A DNA stretch of 64,000 nt from Xenopus tropicalis (taxonomy: Eukaryota > Chordata > Amphibia > Anura > Pipidae). Under the pieces are notes generated by a model. That model had not been told where the DNA came from, searched no databases, and worked only from the letters and a program-made list of their open reading frames with translations. Within the stretch, counting starts at the first letter, position 1, and every line of letters starts with the position of its first letter. The stretch is taken from the NCBI RefSeq assembly GCF_000004195.4, contig NC_030681.2, positions 20,786,482-20,850,481 on the forward strand. Reading direction: 5' to 3'. The position numbers were made by a program, and so were the translations under genes. Shown piece by piece: positions 11,915 through 24,773 of this stretch.

Positions 11915-13305
11915 AACATGCAGATTCAGACCCACTTTGTCTTCTCAAAGTCATTGTGGCAACTTTCATTTGGGGAAAAAACAGAAGAGGCTGTGGGAGG
12001 AGAACACTGCAGCCAGAATAATTAGTTTTTAGATTGATTCCTTCCACAGTGCTCATATTTTGTGCTTATTAATTTTGTGCCACGAAACGATCCATGAATT
12101 CCCTGCTGCGCCAGAGCTGCTGATGGCAGCAAACTTCCAAGAACTGTAAATTATGGAAAAACTACTTTTCTAAATCTTTATGACTTTTTTTTTTTGGCAG
12201 CGTTTTAGTTTGTATAATATATGTTCTGCACAGATTGCTGCTCTTTTCTGCCCAGTTGTATCATATGGTGCCTTGGCACATCAAACGTTCGGAAAGACTT
12301 AGCAACAAAAATAACTAAAATGCTCAGTAAATGGGTTGTTGTTGGTACATGTACCTGTGATGTAGGGCTGCTATATATATATGCTTCCTGCTCCTGGTAT
12401 AATGTTATTGCAGGAAAGGAAACCCACAATATGTTACCCATATATTATACATGAGCACAGCAACTGCTTGCTTAAGTAATATTTTTAACTCTAACAATGC
12501 AGGTGAAGTTTCACTGGGATTCCATATTGGAAGAAAATACTGGTGCACACTGTAGTTGCAAGCCTACAACATAATATTTCAGAGACTTTCCCCCATTTTC
12601 ATTTAGTTTGGAATTTGTGTTAATCAGGTCCTAACTGGGATTCAAAATAGGCCCTGAGAGGCCCAAATAGCACCCAACCAGCTCAATAAAATGTGATTGT
12701 CTATGGCATCTTACAGCAGCCCCTATGGCATTTACCAGAACCCATAGATTGTCGGTCCAGGTCTGGGGCCACTTCCCTTCTATACCAGGCACCAAGCAGA
12801 TCATGTTCGAAGGCTAGAGTGTGCTAGTGTTCAGTTTTTGTGCCTTGGTCTTTATAATATGACTTTTTTCACTTTAAAATACAGCCATAAGCACTGACAG
12901 ACACAGAAGAGTCCTCTATCAAAGGAAACACATGATTTCTTGTCTTCTTTTGTGTACACGTGTTCGTTCTTCAGTGTCAGACTTCCTTCTCTCAGAAAAA
13001 TCCTTCAGGGCACGGGCACGAGTCTGCTCAATTTGCTTCTCTCTCCCTCTTCCACTCCTGTGCCCACATGACCTCAAAAGGTTTTAGATGGCGTATTTTT
13101 ACTTTCTGATTTGTCACAGTTTTGACATATAACAAATGGTGAAAAAAATCATATTTTTGCACAAAAAAATACATATCATGAAAAAAATACAAAAGCTAGT
13201 AAATGCCCCATTGAGTGTGCCAAGTATGCTTCTCCCAATAGGAAAATAATAGCAAGGTTGTGTATACTGGTCTTAAAGGCATAGGGCAGCATTTGATTTA
13301 TAAGC

Positions 13306-13461
13306 ATTATATTGAACAATGGAGGACACCTGACACTGCAGAGCTTTGCTGCAATTAGTATTTATTGGTGTGTTGTACTACATGTTTCGGGCAAGCTGTA
13401 GTGTAACACACCAAGAAATACTAATTGCAGCAAAGCTGCTCCTCCATTCTTCAATATAATA
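13306..13461. repeat. Imperfect hairpin
   Basis: Inner arms 13343-13382 and 13397-13436 are inverted copies with a few mismatches (left GCTTTGCTGCAATTAGTATT, right AATACTAATTGCAGCAAAGC) around a 14-base loop. Outer arms pair ATTATATTGAACAATGGAGG with CCTCCATTCTTCAATATAAT. Confidence 0.8.
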
Positions 13462-15751
13462 CTTATGTATAATAGTGCTGCAACAGTAGTAAAGAGTAAT
13501 AGCTGAACTGGAATTGGAAAGGCAGTGTTTGATTTACAATGGAGGGTCATGTTTATTCTTGTATCATTGCACTGTCCACTTTACATGCTTAATTCTATAA
13601 AGCACTGTTACCCAGAGGGTCTGGCAGTAGCTGGTAGATGCTTCAGAATATACTTCCTTGCTAGTGATACCCACTGATGGGCAGTTAAAGTCTGCTTTGT
13701 ATGGGAAATGGAGCCATGATTGATTGCTTGTTACATTCCTGGAGGAAAGATACATTTATCTTTAGATTCCAGACCTGAGAAGTGATTTAACCTTAACAGC
13801 GTTGGAGGGAAAGATACAGACACCCTAAATTTGGCCTATAGCTCTATAACGTACATTGTAATTCATCTGCCTGCAACCTGGTGTAATGTGCTCAATGCTC
13901 AATGCTCAATTCAAGGAGGTTTTCGGAAATATGTCTGTATTTGGCAGATGGGCATGGACTTGTAGATTTGCACACTATTAAATTTGAATATATACAAGTA
14001 CAACCTATATAAAAAGAAAAATGTCCATCATTTCAGGCACAAATATGCAACACAATTAATTGGAGAACCTTTTTTATCTATGCTAGCAATACAGGGCTAG
14101 GTGCCTAGGTAATAGAGCAGCATTTTGTTCCAAGTGAGAACCCACATTGGGCCAATGAGAGTGAATGAGAAGCTGATAGGTGAGCTTGGCTGATACTGTA
14201 AGCCTAGAGTAAAATGGAGTTGCCATGGTATTATATGGTATTATATGGTATTGCTCACCATATAACTCAATAAACATGCTGCTCTTTAATTAATCTTGTG
14301 GGATGGTCACTCAACAAGTTAGAGGAGAAAGTGTGTAGCTAAATTATGATTCTTGGGTTGATAAATCTGTTAGGTGCCAGTAGTTCTCAAAACAAAGGAT
14401 ATCTGTTTATAGAAATGTACAAAAATCTCTTGAAGCATAGTCATTACAGTCAGTACAGTTATTCAGCATTTACTCGTGTACAAAGCTTCCAAAAAATGCT
14501 TTTCCCCATCGTGGGGTCAATAATCACTGTGTTTATTGAGTCTACTCAGAAGTATCAGATCTCCATGTGGAATCTAGATGGGAACACATCTACCCCTAGG
14601 TCTTTACATTTGAGTCCCTTCTCTGCAGGTGGTGCACCCAAGACTGCTAATCCTTAGGTTATCCTTGTTCGAGCGTCATATGGCACCCTAGCCACCCTGA
14701 TCCTAACTGAGCTAGTACAAATCTATCCTCACACTGCCTTCACCTACTGGGCCTAACTCCACCCAGGCTCTGAGTTCCAATGGGTGGAATCCAGAGAGGC
14801 CGAGCACATGTTCGCTATGACACCTCCTGGCTAGATACTGAACTGCCAGAAAAATACTTTAACCCAGGATAGGGAAACAGCTTCCTCTCCCAACTGTAAA
14901 TTAAGACCATACTTAGCTGTCTAAAACTTGGGGGACTGGCTGAATAAAGGGTAACTAAACCTTCAGTCACTTGCAAACCTGTTTACACCAAAACAGGACA
15001 ATTATCTGTCTTATTGACATAACAGTTATTCTTACATACATATGTTTCTGTTTTTGCACAACAAAACAATCACTTTCAACTTTTATAAATGCAAGAAAGC
15101 ATACATTTAAAGTTTTTTTTCTAGAACGTAGCCTTTTTCTCTAAGAAAAATATTTGTTCTGTGCTAAAAGTTGTGGGTCATATTTAGTTGTTGGTTTGAC
15201 TGGGCTGTTGCTTTTTTATGTTTTTTTTCTCCATGAAGTACTAACCTGAACATTTTATTCCTTTCAACCTACAATTCTATTGTAACTTTTTATTACTTAT
15301 CTTTCTATTTAGGCCCTCTTCTATTCTTTTCCCTGTCTCTCTATCAGACCTCTTCCTGAATGCTAGGTTAAGTGCCAAACTAGAGAGCAGTTTAACAAAA
15401 AGCAAAATCATTCAAATCAAAACTGCAAATAAAAAATGAATACCAATTGCAAATTGTCTCCGTATAGCGCACTCTACATCATACTAAAGGTTAATTTGAA
15501 GGTGAACAACCCCTTAAATTATTGACGCAGATGGCATCTGCTCTTGCTTTGCTGCTCTGCTTTGTTGCTTCTGTAACAATGAGCCTTAAGATTGCTATAC
15601 ACTTTGTGATCTGCTCGTTTGGAGAGGTCGCCAAATGAGCGGATCTACACCCAATATGCCCTTTTTAGGTGGGGATATCTGGCAAAACCTATCATTTGGT
15701 TTTAGGGCCAAAGGATAGAATCACCATGGCGGGTATAGGCTCTGTCGGACC

Positions 15752-18600
15752 AACGGGTATCACTGAGACCTGGTGGGATGAAAAATGCGACTGGGCAGTG
15801 AATTTAAATGGGTATACGCTTTTTAGGAGGGACAGAGGGATTAAAAAGGGTGGAGGGGTTTGTCTTTATGTAAAGTCAGATTTAAAGCCATGTAATAAAG
15901 ACATTACCAATGAAAACGTTGAATCTCTTTGGGTAGAAATTTCAGTAGGGCTGAAGGTCACAAAGAAAATGATCATTGGTGTATGCTATAAACCACCCCG
16001 TATAGATGAGGGGGATGAGTCCCAGCTACTTTTGCAAATGGAGGAGGCTTCAAAATTGGGTCAAGTTGTTATTATGGGGGACTTTAATTATCCGGACATT
16101 GACTGGAGTAATGGGGTGGCTAAGTCAGAAAAAGCTAGTAGGTTTGTAAATATGCTAAATGACAACTTTTTATTTCAGGTGGTTCAAGAACCTACTCGGA
16201 ATGAGTCTATTTTGGACCTGGTAATATCTAATAATACTGAACTTATCTCTAACATTTGTGTGGGTGAGCATTTGGGGAACAGTGATCACAACATGGTCTC
16301 CTTTGAGATAATGCTACAGAGACAGCTCTATAAGGGAGTAACTAAAACGCTCAATTTTAGACGTGCAGACTTTGCCAGTTTAAGGGCATCTCTGCAATGT
16401 GTCAACTGGGAAAGGCTTTTCATGGGGTTAGACACAGAAGGAAAATGGAACATCTTTAAAACATTGCTTTGCAGGTATACACAACAGTATATTCCCCTTG
16501 TAAGCAAGGAGAGGCATCGCAAAGCAAAACCCTTATGGCTGAATAAAAGAGTTAAGGTCGAGGTTGGTAATAAAAAACGTGCTTTTAAAGCATTCAAGTT
16601 AGCTGGGACAGCGGAAACTTTCATCAGGTACAAGGAAGCAAATAAAGCATGCAAAAAAGCTATCAGGCAAGCTAAAATAGAGATGGAAAGGGATATTGCA
16701 GCTAGGAGTAAAAAGAATCCAAAATTATTTTTTAATTATGTGAATAGTAAAAAATGAAGCAAGAAGGGGTGGGAACTTTATTATCACGGGGAGGTACGTT
16801 GGTTGATGAGAACGGGGAAAAAGCTGAAATTTTGAACTCTTATTTTTCATCTGTCTATACATCTGAGGAGCCAGATAATGAAGGCTTCCCTTTTAATATA
16901 CCCAGTGCTAGTAATTTAGCTACTGGCGCGTGGGTCACTCAGGAGGAAATTCAAAAGAGACTTGAACATGTAAAGGTAAACAAAGGTCCAGGACCGGATG
17001 GGATTCATCCCAGGGTATTAAATGAGCTGAGCGCTGTGATTGCCAAGCCTCTTCACATAATTTTTCAGGATTCGTTGAGGTTTGGCATGGTGCCGAGAGA
17101 CTGGCGGATTGCTAATGTGGTGCCGTTATTTAAAAAGGGATCTCGTTCTCAGCCTGAAAACTATAGGCCTGTTAGTCTGACATCAGTAGTAGGAAAGCTT
17201 CTGGAAGGGGTAATAAGGGATAGGATAGTTGAATACATTGCAGTTCACAATACTATTAGTTTGTGCCAGCATGGTTTTATGCGTAACAGATCTTGCCAGA
17301 CTAATTTAGTTGCCTTTTATGAGGAGGTGAGCAGGAACCTTGATGCTGGAATGGCAGTTGATGTCATCTACTTAGATTTTGCTAAAGCGTTTGATACAGT
17401 ACCGCACAGAAGGTTAATGATCAAATTGAGGAATATTGGCCTAGAACATAATATTTGTAATTGGATAGAAAACTGGCTGAAGGATAGAGTACAAAGAGTG
17501 GTGGTAAATGGAACATTTTCTAATTGGGCCAGTGTGGTTAGTGGAGTACCGCAGGGGTCAGTCCTTGGTCCTTTGCTTTTTAACTTGTTTATTAATGACC
17601 TGGAGGTGGGCATAGAGAGTACTGTTTCTATTTTTGCTGATGACACTAAATTGTGCAAAACTATAAGTTCCATGCAGGATGCTGCCGCTTTGCAGAGCGA
17701 TTTGACAAAATTGGAAAACTGGGCAGCAAACTGGAAAATGAGGTTCAATGTTGACAAATGCAAAGTTATGCACTTTGGTAGGAATAATATAAACGCAAAC
17801 TATCTACTGAATGGTAGTGTGTTGGGGGCATCCTTAATGGAGAAGGATCTAGGGGTTTTTGTAGATCACAAGTTGTCTAATTCCAGGCAGTGTCATTCTG
17901 TGGCTACTACAGCAAATAAAGTGCTGTCTTGTATAAAAAAGGGCATTGACTCAAGGGATGAGAACATATTTTTGCCGCTTTATAGGTCCCTGGTAAGGCC
18001 TCACCTTGAGTATGCAGTGCAGTTTTGGGCTCCAGTCCTTAAGAAGGATATTAATGAGCTGGAGAGAGTGCAGAGACGTGCAACTAAACTGGTAAAGGGG
18101 ATGGAAGATTTAAGCTATGAGGTTAGACTGTCGAGGTTGGGGTTGTTTTCTCTGGAAAAGAGGCGCTTGCGAGGGGACATGATTACTCTGTACAAGTACA
18201 TTAGAGGGGATTATAGGCAGTTGGGGGATGTTCTTTTTTCCCATAAAAACAATCAGCGCACCAGAGGTCACCCCTATAGATTAGAGGAACGGAGCTTCCA
18301 TTTGAAGCAGCGTAGGTGGTTTTTCACGGTGAGGGCAGTGAGGCTGTGGAATGCCCTTCCTAGTGATGTGGTAATGGCAGACTCTGTTAATGCCTTTAAG
18401 AGGGGCCTGGATGAGTTTTTGAACAAGCAGAATATCCAAGGCTATTGTGATACTAATATCTACAGTTAGTATTACTGGTTGTATATATATAGTTTATGTA
18501 TGTGAGTGTATAGATTGGTTAGTATAGGTTGTGTGCTGGGTTTACTCGGATGGGTTGAACTTGATGGACAATGGTCTTTTTTCAACCCTATGTAACTATG
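15752..18600 (+). mobile_element. CR1-like LINE, 5'-truncated, one frameshift
   Basis: Non-LTR retrotransposon encoding a partial apurinic endonuclease (15757-16757; ETWWDEK, FRRDRG, GDFNYPDIDW, SDHNMVSFE) and a reverse transcriptase (16754-18469; GPGPDG, YRPVSLTS, LDFAKAFD, PQGSVLGPLLF, FADDTKL). The two frames meet at an A-run (16749-16754), where a one-base slip creates TGA. The first ~60 residues of the upstream open frame come from the host MITE, not the LINE. The 3' tail ends TATGTAACTATGTAAC. It resembles the CR1 clade (ETWW..DW..GY.LFRRDR..GGGV.LYV). It is a dead copy, but the RT frame is otherwise intact, which suggests a young insertion. Confidence 0.9.
16754..18469 (+). pseudogene. 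CR1 reverse transcriptase frame (571 codons)
   Basis: Open from 16754 to TAG at 18467-18469. It carries the RT palm motifs AFDTVPH and FADD with the surrounding finger and palm blocks, and a C-terminal [24 protein letters not shown] region typical of CR1/L2 elements. The ATG at 16754 is probably not a true start: the frame continues from the endonuclease through the A-run slip. The same 3' region occurs inverted at 24774-25345 with near-identical protein. Confidence 0.85.
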
Positions 18601-18971
18601 TAACGGGGAAATCAAACCTGCCCAGTTTTAGGCCAGATGTCAGTTGGGTGAGCCTGTCTGGGGAGCCCATACACAGGCACATAAGTTGCTGAATAGGTCT
18701 GAAGGACCCAAAACAGCAGCTAAAATCTGCCCATGTATGGCCACCTTTAGACCTTTAAAAAGCATCAGGAGGTGCCTCATTTATCAGTAACTTCCGAGGA
18801 ACATTCCTGCTAAACATTTATAATTTCGTATAAAGTGTAAAACAGCTAATGGCATCAAAACTTAAAGAAAAATTTATATAAACTGCTCAGGAGTATTGTT
18901 TTTTTAGGTGGGTTTAGGTTCTCCTTCAGATGCAGCAAAAGGTGATGTACCGTGTTAGCCAGTCAAAAAAT

Positions 18972-19198
18972 GTTTACAGGGTAACCCTTTTGAAATAAAA
19001 AATAACAAAAGTGGTATAAAGGTGATACCTTTATTGGCTAACTAAGATAACCATAGCAAGCTTTCAGAACATTTTAGTTCTTGAAAAAGGAACTAAAATG
19101 TTCTGAAAGCTTGCTATGGTTATCTTAGTTAGCCAATAAAGGTATCACCTTTATACCACTTTTGTTATTTTTTATTTCAAAAGGGTTACCCTGTAAAC
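18972..19198. repeat. Perfect 109-bp-arm palindrome
   Basis: Left arm 18972-19080 and right arm 19090-19198 are exact reverse complements by eye, separated by 9 bases (TTGAAAAAG). The arms include GGTATAAAGGTGATACC and ATTGGCTAACTAAGATAACC. It does not belong to any other repeat recognised in this window. Confidence 0.95.
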
Positions 19199-20457
19199 AG
19201 GTTCTCTTTAACAAACCAGACAATGTCTACATTGCTTCAGTCTAACCTCTGCATATAAGCTGCGTATGCCATAAACCTTAGCTTATTAGCTACAGAATAA
19301 AGAAGGTTTTCTTCTCTGTACAATGTTATGTGCACATAAAGCATATACTGCTGTTGCCCTGCATGGAAGCAGCAATAGGAAGTTCATTTATAAGATTAAT
19401 CATCATTTATTGAAAATCTGGCCATTTTAGATCTTCTTCAGGTGATTCCATTTAAATTATATTTTCGCAACACAAATATAGCCACACGTGCTGTGCAGTT
19501 GCAGCCAGTAAGATTTGCCTCTGGGATAAACGGGCACATAAAAAGCCCTGGAAGTGACACGTGTATCTGAAGTGTGCATGTTCTGCCATTGCGTTTTGTC
19601 ACAGGGTCTTCCGAGTGGTAATAATCTTTTTAACCATATGTAAGTTTTACATTAATCGATGGTGGAAATGTTTACAAACATTCTGAAATATTCTGAGTAT
19701 AAAGTGTTAAAGGGCAACTAAAACCTTCAATAACCTTGTGATGCAGTTTCTGCCATAGGGCTGAAAATCCAGCAACTTAGCTAGTTCAGTGTACCTGTGT
19801 AAACTTTTCTCTTTTTAACATAACACAGGGAGGGTAGAGCCTACAAGCAGAGTATTCAGGACGATGATTCCATTCTTATGAGACTTATTTGTGCACAGAG
19901 CTCCTCTGGAACAGAGGCATTTATTGATCAAGGCAGGTATGCCAATATCTACAACAGAAACGCAGCAGCCAGCTCAGATCCTTTCATTCAGATGCAAGTA
20001 CAAGTATTAGCCTAGAGGAATTTGCTTGCAGTAATCTTGATGTAGATTGCACAATAAGAGAAGTGCTCCAGGCCACAGGAATGATCACACTCAAGGGGAA
20101 ATGTACATTTCTCAGCTCAGTTAGAGAGGCTGCGTTGCTTTGTAACTGCTTTGCTGGGCCGATAGCAATGTACAGTGTGTTGTCTGTTACTCGACTCTGC
20201 AGAGACATCTTAGCACTTTAGGGCAGTGTGTATCCACCCAGACTTGGGATCTTATCTTTCCGGATTTTATATTCATGATATATTTTGTTAAAGCAGATGC
20301 TCAATACTACTTGCTTGTTTTAAACTTCTTCTGCAGGTTGTTAGGCTTTTCCATTTAAGTATGTATATATTCAAGAGCAGCTTGAAATGTGTCTCCAGAC
20401 ACATGTTGAAGTTCACTGTATATATTAAACAAAGAACCATAAGATTATGGGAATGTC

Positions 20458-20882
20458 TTAAAGGAACAGTAACACCAAAAAATGAAAGTGTATAAAAGTA
20501 ACTAAAATATAATGTGCTGCTGCCCTGCACTGCTAAAAGTTGTGTGTTTACTTCAGAAAGTCTACTATAATTTATATAAATAAGCTGCTATGTAGCCATG
20601 GAGGCAGCCATTCAAAGGATAAAAGGCACAGGCACATAGCAGATAACAGATAAAACACTATTTTATTCTACATAACTTATCTGTTATCTGCTATGTAACC
20701 TGTGCCTTTTCTCCTTTTTTCCAGCTTGAATGGCTGCCCCCGGGGCTACACAGCAGCTTATTATATAAATTATAGTAGTGTTACTGTAGCAAACACACCA
20801 GTTTTACCAGTGCAGGGCAACAGTGCATTATATTTTTATTACTTTAAAGCTCTTTAATTTTTTGGAGTTACTGTTCCTTTAA
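20458..20882 (+). mobile_element. TTAA-type MITE with long internal hairpin
   Basis: TTAAAGGAACAGTAAC at the left and GTTACTGTTCCTTTAA at the right, flanked by TTAA. The interior pairs ATAGCAGATAACAGATAA with TTATCTGTTATCTGCTAT, and ATAATTTATATAAATAAGCT with a matching inverted segment near 20755-20780, so nearly the whole element can fold back. Confidence 0.85.
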
Positions 20883-21806
20883 ACATGAGACCTGCATAAC
20901 CTAGTGGCAAATCTGATTTGCTTAATACTGTGTGCTTCTTCCTGAGTAACCCTGGGTTAATAGATGCCTCGTTAGTCTCTTGTAAAAACTAACTTTATAG
21001 CTATTTAAGCAAAGGATTAAAGATGGGTCAGGCTGGCCTTCCAGAACATCCGAGGTCCCCTGGGTGGGCCCCAGCCAAGTACATTTGTCACCATCCCTTT
21101 CTTATTAATGCATTGTGAAAATGTCAAGTTCTTGGGTTAGCCTTAGGATAGTTCAGATCAATACTGTCACGTTTCTATTTCTAGCTATGAGCTATTATTT
21201 GCTAGTACAGGACAACACTTCATGCTTCATTTAGGGCTGCAGCGCACACAATGTTTTGATCTGTGCTACTCATCCCAAATTGCTTCCCATGCACTTAACT
21301 GTGAAGTAGTGGTCACTGATGCTCCAAAAGAAAAAAAATATCATTTTTTGTAAACCACACCAAACTCAGTGCCCTTTAGCAGCATTGTCAGGCAAAACCA
21401 TGGCAGTAGTACTCCAGGTACCCAGAATTGCTGCAGACACCGTGGCTTATTTAAAGGAGAAGGAAAGGTCTAATCACAAAATGTTAGGCACCCCCAGCAA
21501 TTGCAATCACTTACCTGATACCCCAGGCCGGTGTTCCTGTTAGCAGAACAACCTCACCGGCCTGTGCTACTTGCATTAGAGGAGCATATCATGCAGTTTG
21601 GTTGTTGGGGTAAGTATGGGCAGAGCTGTAAACTGCTTGGAAAGTCAGGATCATTAGTTTGGTTTAAGCTTTATCCCAGATGGTAGTGAAAGCCAGTGTA
21701 GAGACTAGCAGAGTGGAATTCATAAAGAAGGAAGAATGAAAGGCTAGAGGAAGACTGGTAGCGAGGGGGTATGAGCAATTATTAGGGACTGGAGTGGAAT
21801 TCTGTA

Positions 21807-22620
21807 GAAAAATGTGTAGGGATCCATAGGGTTAACTAGTCCCTATGGCTTTAAACCCTGCAGTTTCCTGTTTTGTGCTGTTACTGGGCAAAGACCCATG
21901 TATGTACCCATGTACTCAAATGTACCCATGTATATGTTTGAGTTTCTTGTGTGTGTTCATTGGTTAACAGGGAGACCACTCCCTTGGCACTCAGATATAG
22001 TGCTTAGCAGGGGGCTGGCTGTTTGGCTGCCTTTGCTCACAGGGGAAGGAGCACTGAGCCCCAGTAAGCCATGTGCCCCAGAGTATGGTCACCCACTCTG
22101 GTGAAGTCGGGGACAGGGACCCCATGAATGAGGACCAGTTAGAGAGCAAGTTTTGTGGAGCACTTTCTAGGAAAGTGAGATAGTGAGGGAAGGGAGCAGA
22201 GCTGTTTGGCTCAGAGGAAAGTAGCTGTGGGAGTCCCTTCCAGACAGGCACTGTTGCCTCAGCGCAGGGCTACGGTTTAGACATAGGAGGCAGGTAGTGT
22301 GTGACCCCTGATCCAGAGTTGCCGTGGGGCCTGAGGGCTAGACGGGTTGAACCTGAGGAGTGGGGTACCCAAGCTGACTGTTCCAGAGAGTGAGCAGCTG
22401 AACCAGTGGCACTGACCCTGCCCAGGCTCAAGGGGAGTTGGGAGGAACGGGTGTGCCCCCTCTCTGTGCTGTCCTCAGAGAAATGCTATGCTAACTGATG
22501 TGTGTGAGTATATTGCATAACTGTGCAAATTGATGGTCTCTGACAATAAACCAGTTCTACTGTTCAACTGCGAGAACCTTCTGGCGCCCAGTTATTATTC
22601 TGCACTGCACACAGCTACAG
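21807..22620 (+). mobile_element. Possible solo LTR
   Basis: Begins near TGTGTAGGGATCC and ends near CACACAGCTACA. An AATAAA at 22544 sits about 75 bases before the end, as in an LTR R/U5 region. Internal triplicated CCCATGTATGTACCCATG-like motifs lie near 21896-21935. No clear target duplication, so the call is tentative. Confidence 0.35.
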
Positions 22621-22922
22621 TGGGATGTAGTTGCACTACACCATAGCTCCGTTTGGTTACTTCCACATAGCGAAGGCCCATCCTGAAGGACTGAGTCTCG
22701 TGTACCCCATGCTCTAGACCTATCTAGCCGTGCTTTTGGCTTGGTTACAGCCAAGAAAGGGTTACAAATGTGTCTTGATTTATGCATTGATAGGATTTGA
22801 GGAAAGATATTTTAGTGCAATAAACTGAATAAATCTAACTGCTGTGGATAAGGGGCCTGGTGCAAAATGTTTCCTCTTTATATTTCTTTTAATGAAGGTC
22901 TTTTTCTGTTTTTCAATTATAG

Positions 22923-23032
22923 GGACCCATCAGATGCTACTGCTGGCGGTATTTGCGACACCCCTTTCTGATCTTTCATCAGACTTCTCAAAATTTCAAG
23001 AAATGATTGAAACCACATTGGATATGGATCAG
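22923..23032 (+). CDS. msh2: MSH2 exon 8 (lever/clamp junction)
   Basis: The 110-bp exon has the human exon 8 length. The acceptor is TTATAG at 22917-22922 and the donor GTATTT at 23033. Its first two bases complete a Gly codon begun by the last base of exon 7. The product reads [30 protein letters not shown], the lever segment leading into the clamp (human residues about 426-462). The phase is consistent on both sides, which supports one continuous MSH2 reading frame across the 14.5-kb intron 7. Confidence 0.97.
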
Positions 23033-23439
23033 GTATTTATGCCATTAAATGATGCCATTGTCTTTTAACAGTACTGTTCTGTAACTGGTAGCAACCAAAG
23101 AACATACTGTTTTCATTATTCTAGTAACATTAGAAGAAGAAAGCAATATGTTATATGAAATTAACTGCTATAACTTCACTTGACTAGCCCAACAAAACAA
23201 CCAATAAGATGTCTGCTTTTAAACAGGTGACCAGTACATGCTTCCTGCTTTGTTTCTAAAGGATACTTCTCCTGGGCTTACTTAGTGCCCTTTACATAAC
23301 TCCTTAAGTATAATATATACACATATATATATATATATATATATGTACACAAAGGATGGCACACCGCTACATAACATACCTCGGGTGCTCGGTAAAGGGT
23401 TCCAATAGTATAAAAAAGAGCAGCAACCTTGTTTCGTAC

Positions 23440-23755
23440 GATATTCGGTGCGTGTATGGCATGTCGGCGAGTTGACCGATATCGCAGGAAGCTGCTGAAA
23501 TCGGACGACTCGCCGATCGGCCAGGTTAGAAAATTTTGATTGGGCGCCATAGAAGGCACCTGACCAAAATCTGCCGTCAGGGCTGAATCGGCAGAAGGAG
23601 GTAGAAATCCTATTGTTTCTACCTCCTTATCTGCTGTTTCAGTCCTGAACTGTTTGTGGCGGATCAGACGTTGTCGCAGGCGACTAATCTCCCCGCAATG
23701 CCATCCCACCGGCAAGAATGTAAATCGCCAGTGAGATGGCATACACGGTGCAGCG
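23440..23755. repeat. Palindrome-rich DNA-element remnant
   Basis: Contains paired inverted blocks such as GTGTATGGCAT near the left end and ATGGCATACACGG near the right, TTGACCGATATCG with GAAATCGGACGACTC, and ATAGGATTTCTACCTCC-type symmetric sequence around 23600-23625. Composition resembles the AAGGTGGCC MITEs. Boundaries are uncertain. Confidence 0.5.
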
Positions 23756-24773
23756 ATTTGCCGAAATTGCCTTGAGACTCTTTCCTGCTTTCAAATGGGG
23801 GTCAATGCCCAGCAGCCAAAAAAAACTATTACGCTTTGAGGCTACAGTTTTATTGTTACTTTTTATCGCTTATTTGCCCTCTCCTGTTCATATTCCAATT
23901 TCTCATTCAGTTGCAGCTTATTGCAGTTCCAGTGCCTTTAATAATTTAAGCAGAAAACTTAAGATACAATGTGCCCTTGCGTTTTGCATCGCATCTGTGC
24001 AGAAATAGAATCAGACCTTGCTATAAAACATCTGGCTGATGGTTGTGCCTTTGCAGAATGTCCCCAGTAAGTCAGGCAGAAGGCTTTCTGTTTAAGGAGG
24101 CAGTCATGCACGGGAGATAGAAAGATCTGTCATTTAGATCTTCGGTTGAGGAAATGTAAATAAAAACACAAACATAATGTTGTATCATAACCATGTCCTC
24201 TGAGATAAAACCTGTTACCATGACTATGCTTAACTCGGAGATTTTACACAGCATAATGACTATATGTTTCCATGGCTACACATCTCATTGCAATCACTAC
24301 GTGCTTTTTGTTTTTTTTTTTTTACTTTTTTGTTATAGGGGGTCATAGTGTACTTTGCCTTGTTTTTGGTATGATCAGTTATGGCTGCAGGGGAGTCTGG
24401 CCTTTGTGAAAAAATACCCCATACTTAGTATTACTAATCCTATTCTTCCTAATGTATTTATACCTCCCTTTATTCTCATTCCTGTCTCTCTTTCAAACTA
24501 CTGCCTGTTTACTAGGTTAAATTGGACCCTAGCAACCAGTTTGATGCTGAAATTCCAAACTGGAGAGCTGCTGAACAAAAAGCTAAATAACCACAAATGA
24601 TGATAAAACAAATAAAGACCAATCACTAATTGTCTTAGAATGCATCATACTAAAATACAATTTAAAGGGAGGGTAAGACTGAGGGACATTTGACAGGAAC
24701 TTCTGGTACATGTCAGACAAGTTACATGTAATGGCTTGACATTGGTCTATCATGAAAAGAGAATAAAAGTGGA

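Larger units (their letters stand above)
15588..18747 (+). mobile_element. AAGGTGGCC-type MITE split by a CR1 LINE
   Basis: The left part (15588-15751) begins AAGATTGCTATACAC. The right part (18601-18747) ends GTATGGCCACCTT. Between them lies a 5'-truncated CR1-type LINE. Compared with other copies, a few dozen bases of the MITE centre are missing at the junction. Confidence 0.8.
8454..22922 (+). other. msh2: MSH2 intron 7
   Basis: A 14.5-kb GT-AG intron. Contents: array 2 (8798-10046), element fragments at 10571-10790, a MITE at 11530-11914, an imperfect hairpin at 13306-13461, a CR1 LINE inside a MITE (15588-18747), a perfect palindrome (18972-19198), a TTAA element (20458-20882), a fragment of the GGAGAAGGAAAGG family near 21455-21590, and an LTR-like tract at about 21807-22620. 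A TTAA-type fragment with CAATTGGTCTTCATTATTT lies near 10810-11280, with relatives near 15300-15530 and 24455-24680. I recognise nothing in 11915-13305, 13462-15299 and 19199-20457. Confidence 0.85.

Noticed and set aside
15669..15756. N-terminus of the 362-codon open frame as part of the LINE
   Set aside because: This part aligns with MITE sequence found in other copies, so the frame is an accidental fusion at the insertion junction.
16328..16654. Reverse-strand frames inside the CR1 (also 17368-17773)
   Set aside because: Antisense shadows of the endonuclease and RT coding sequence.
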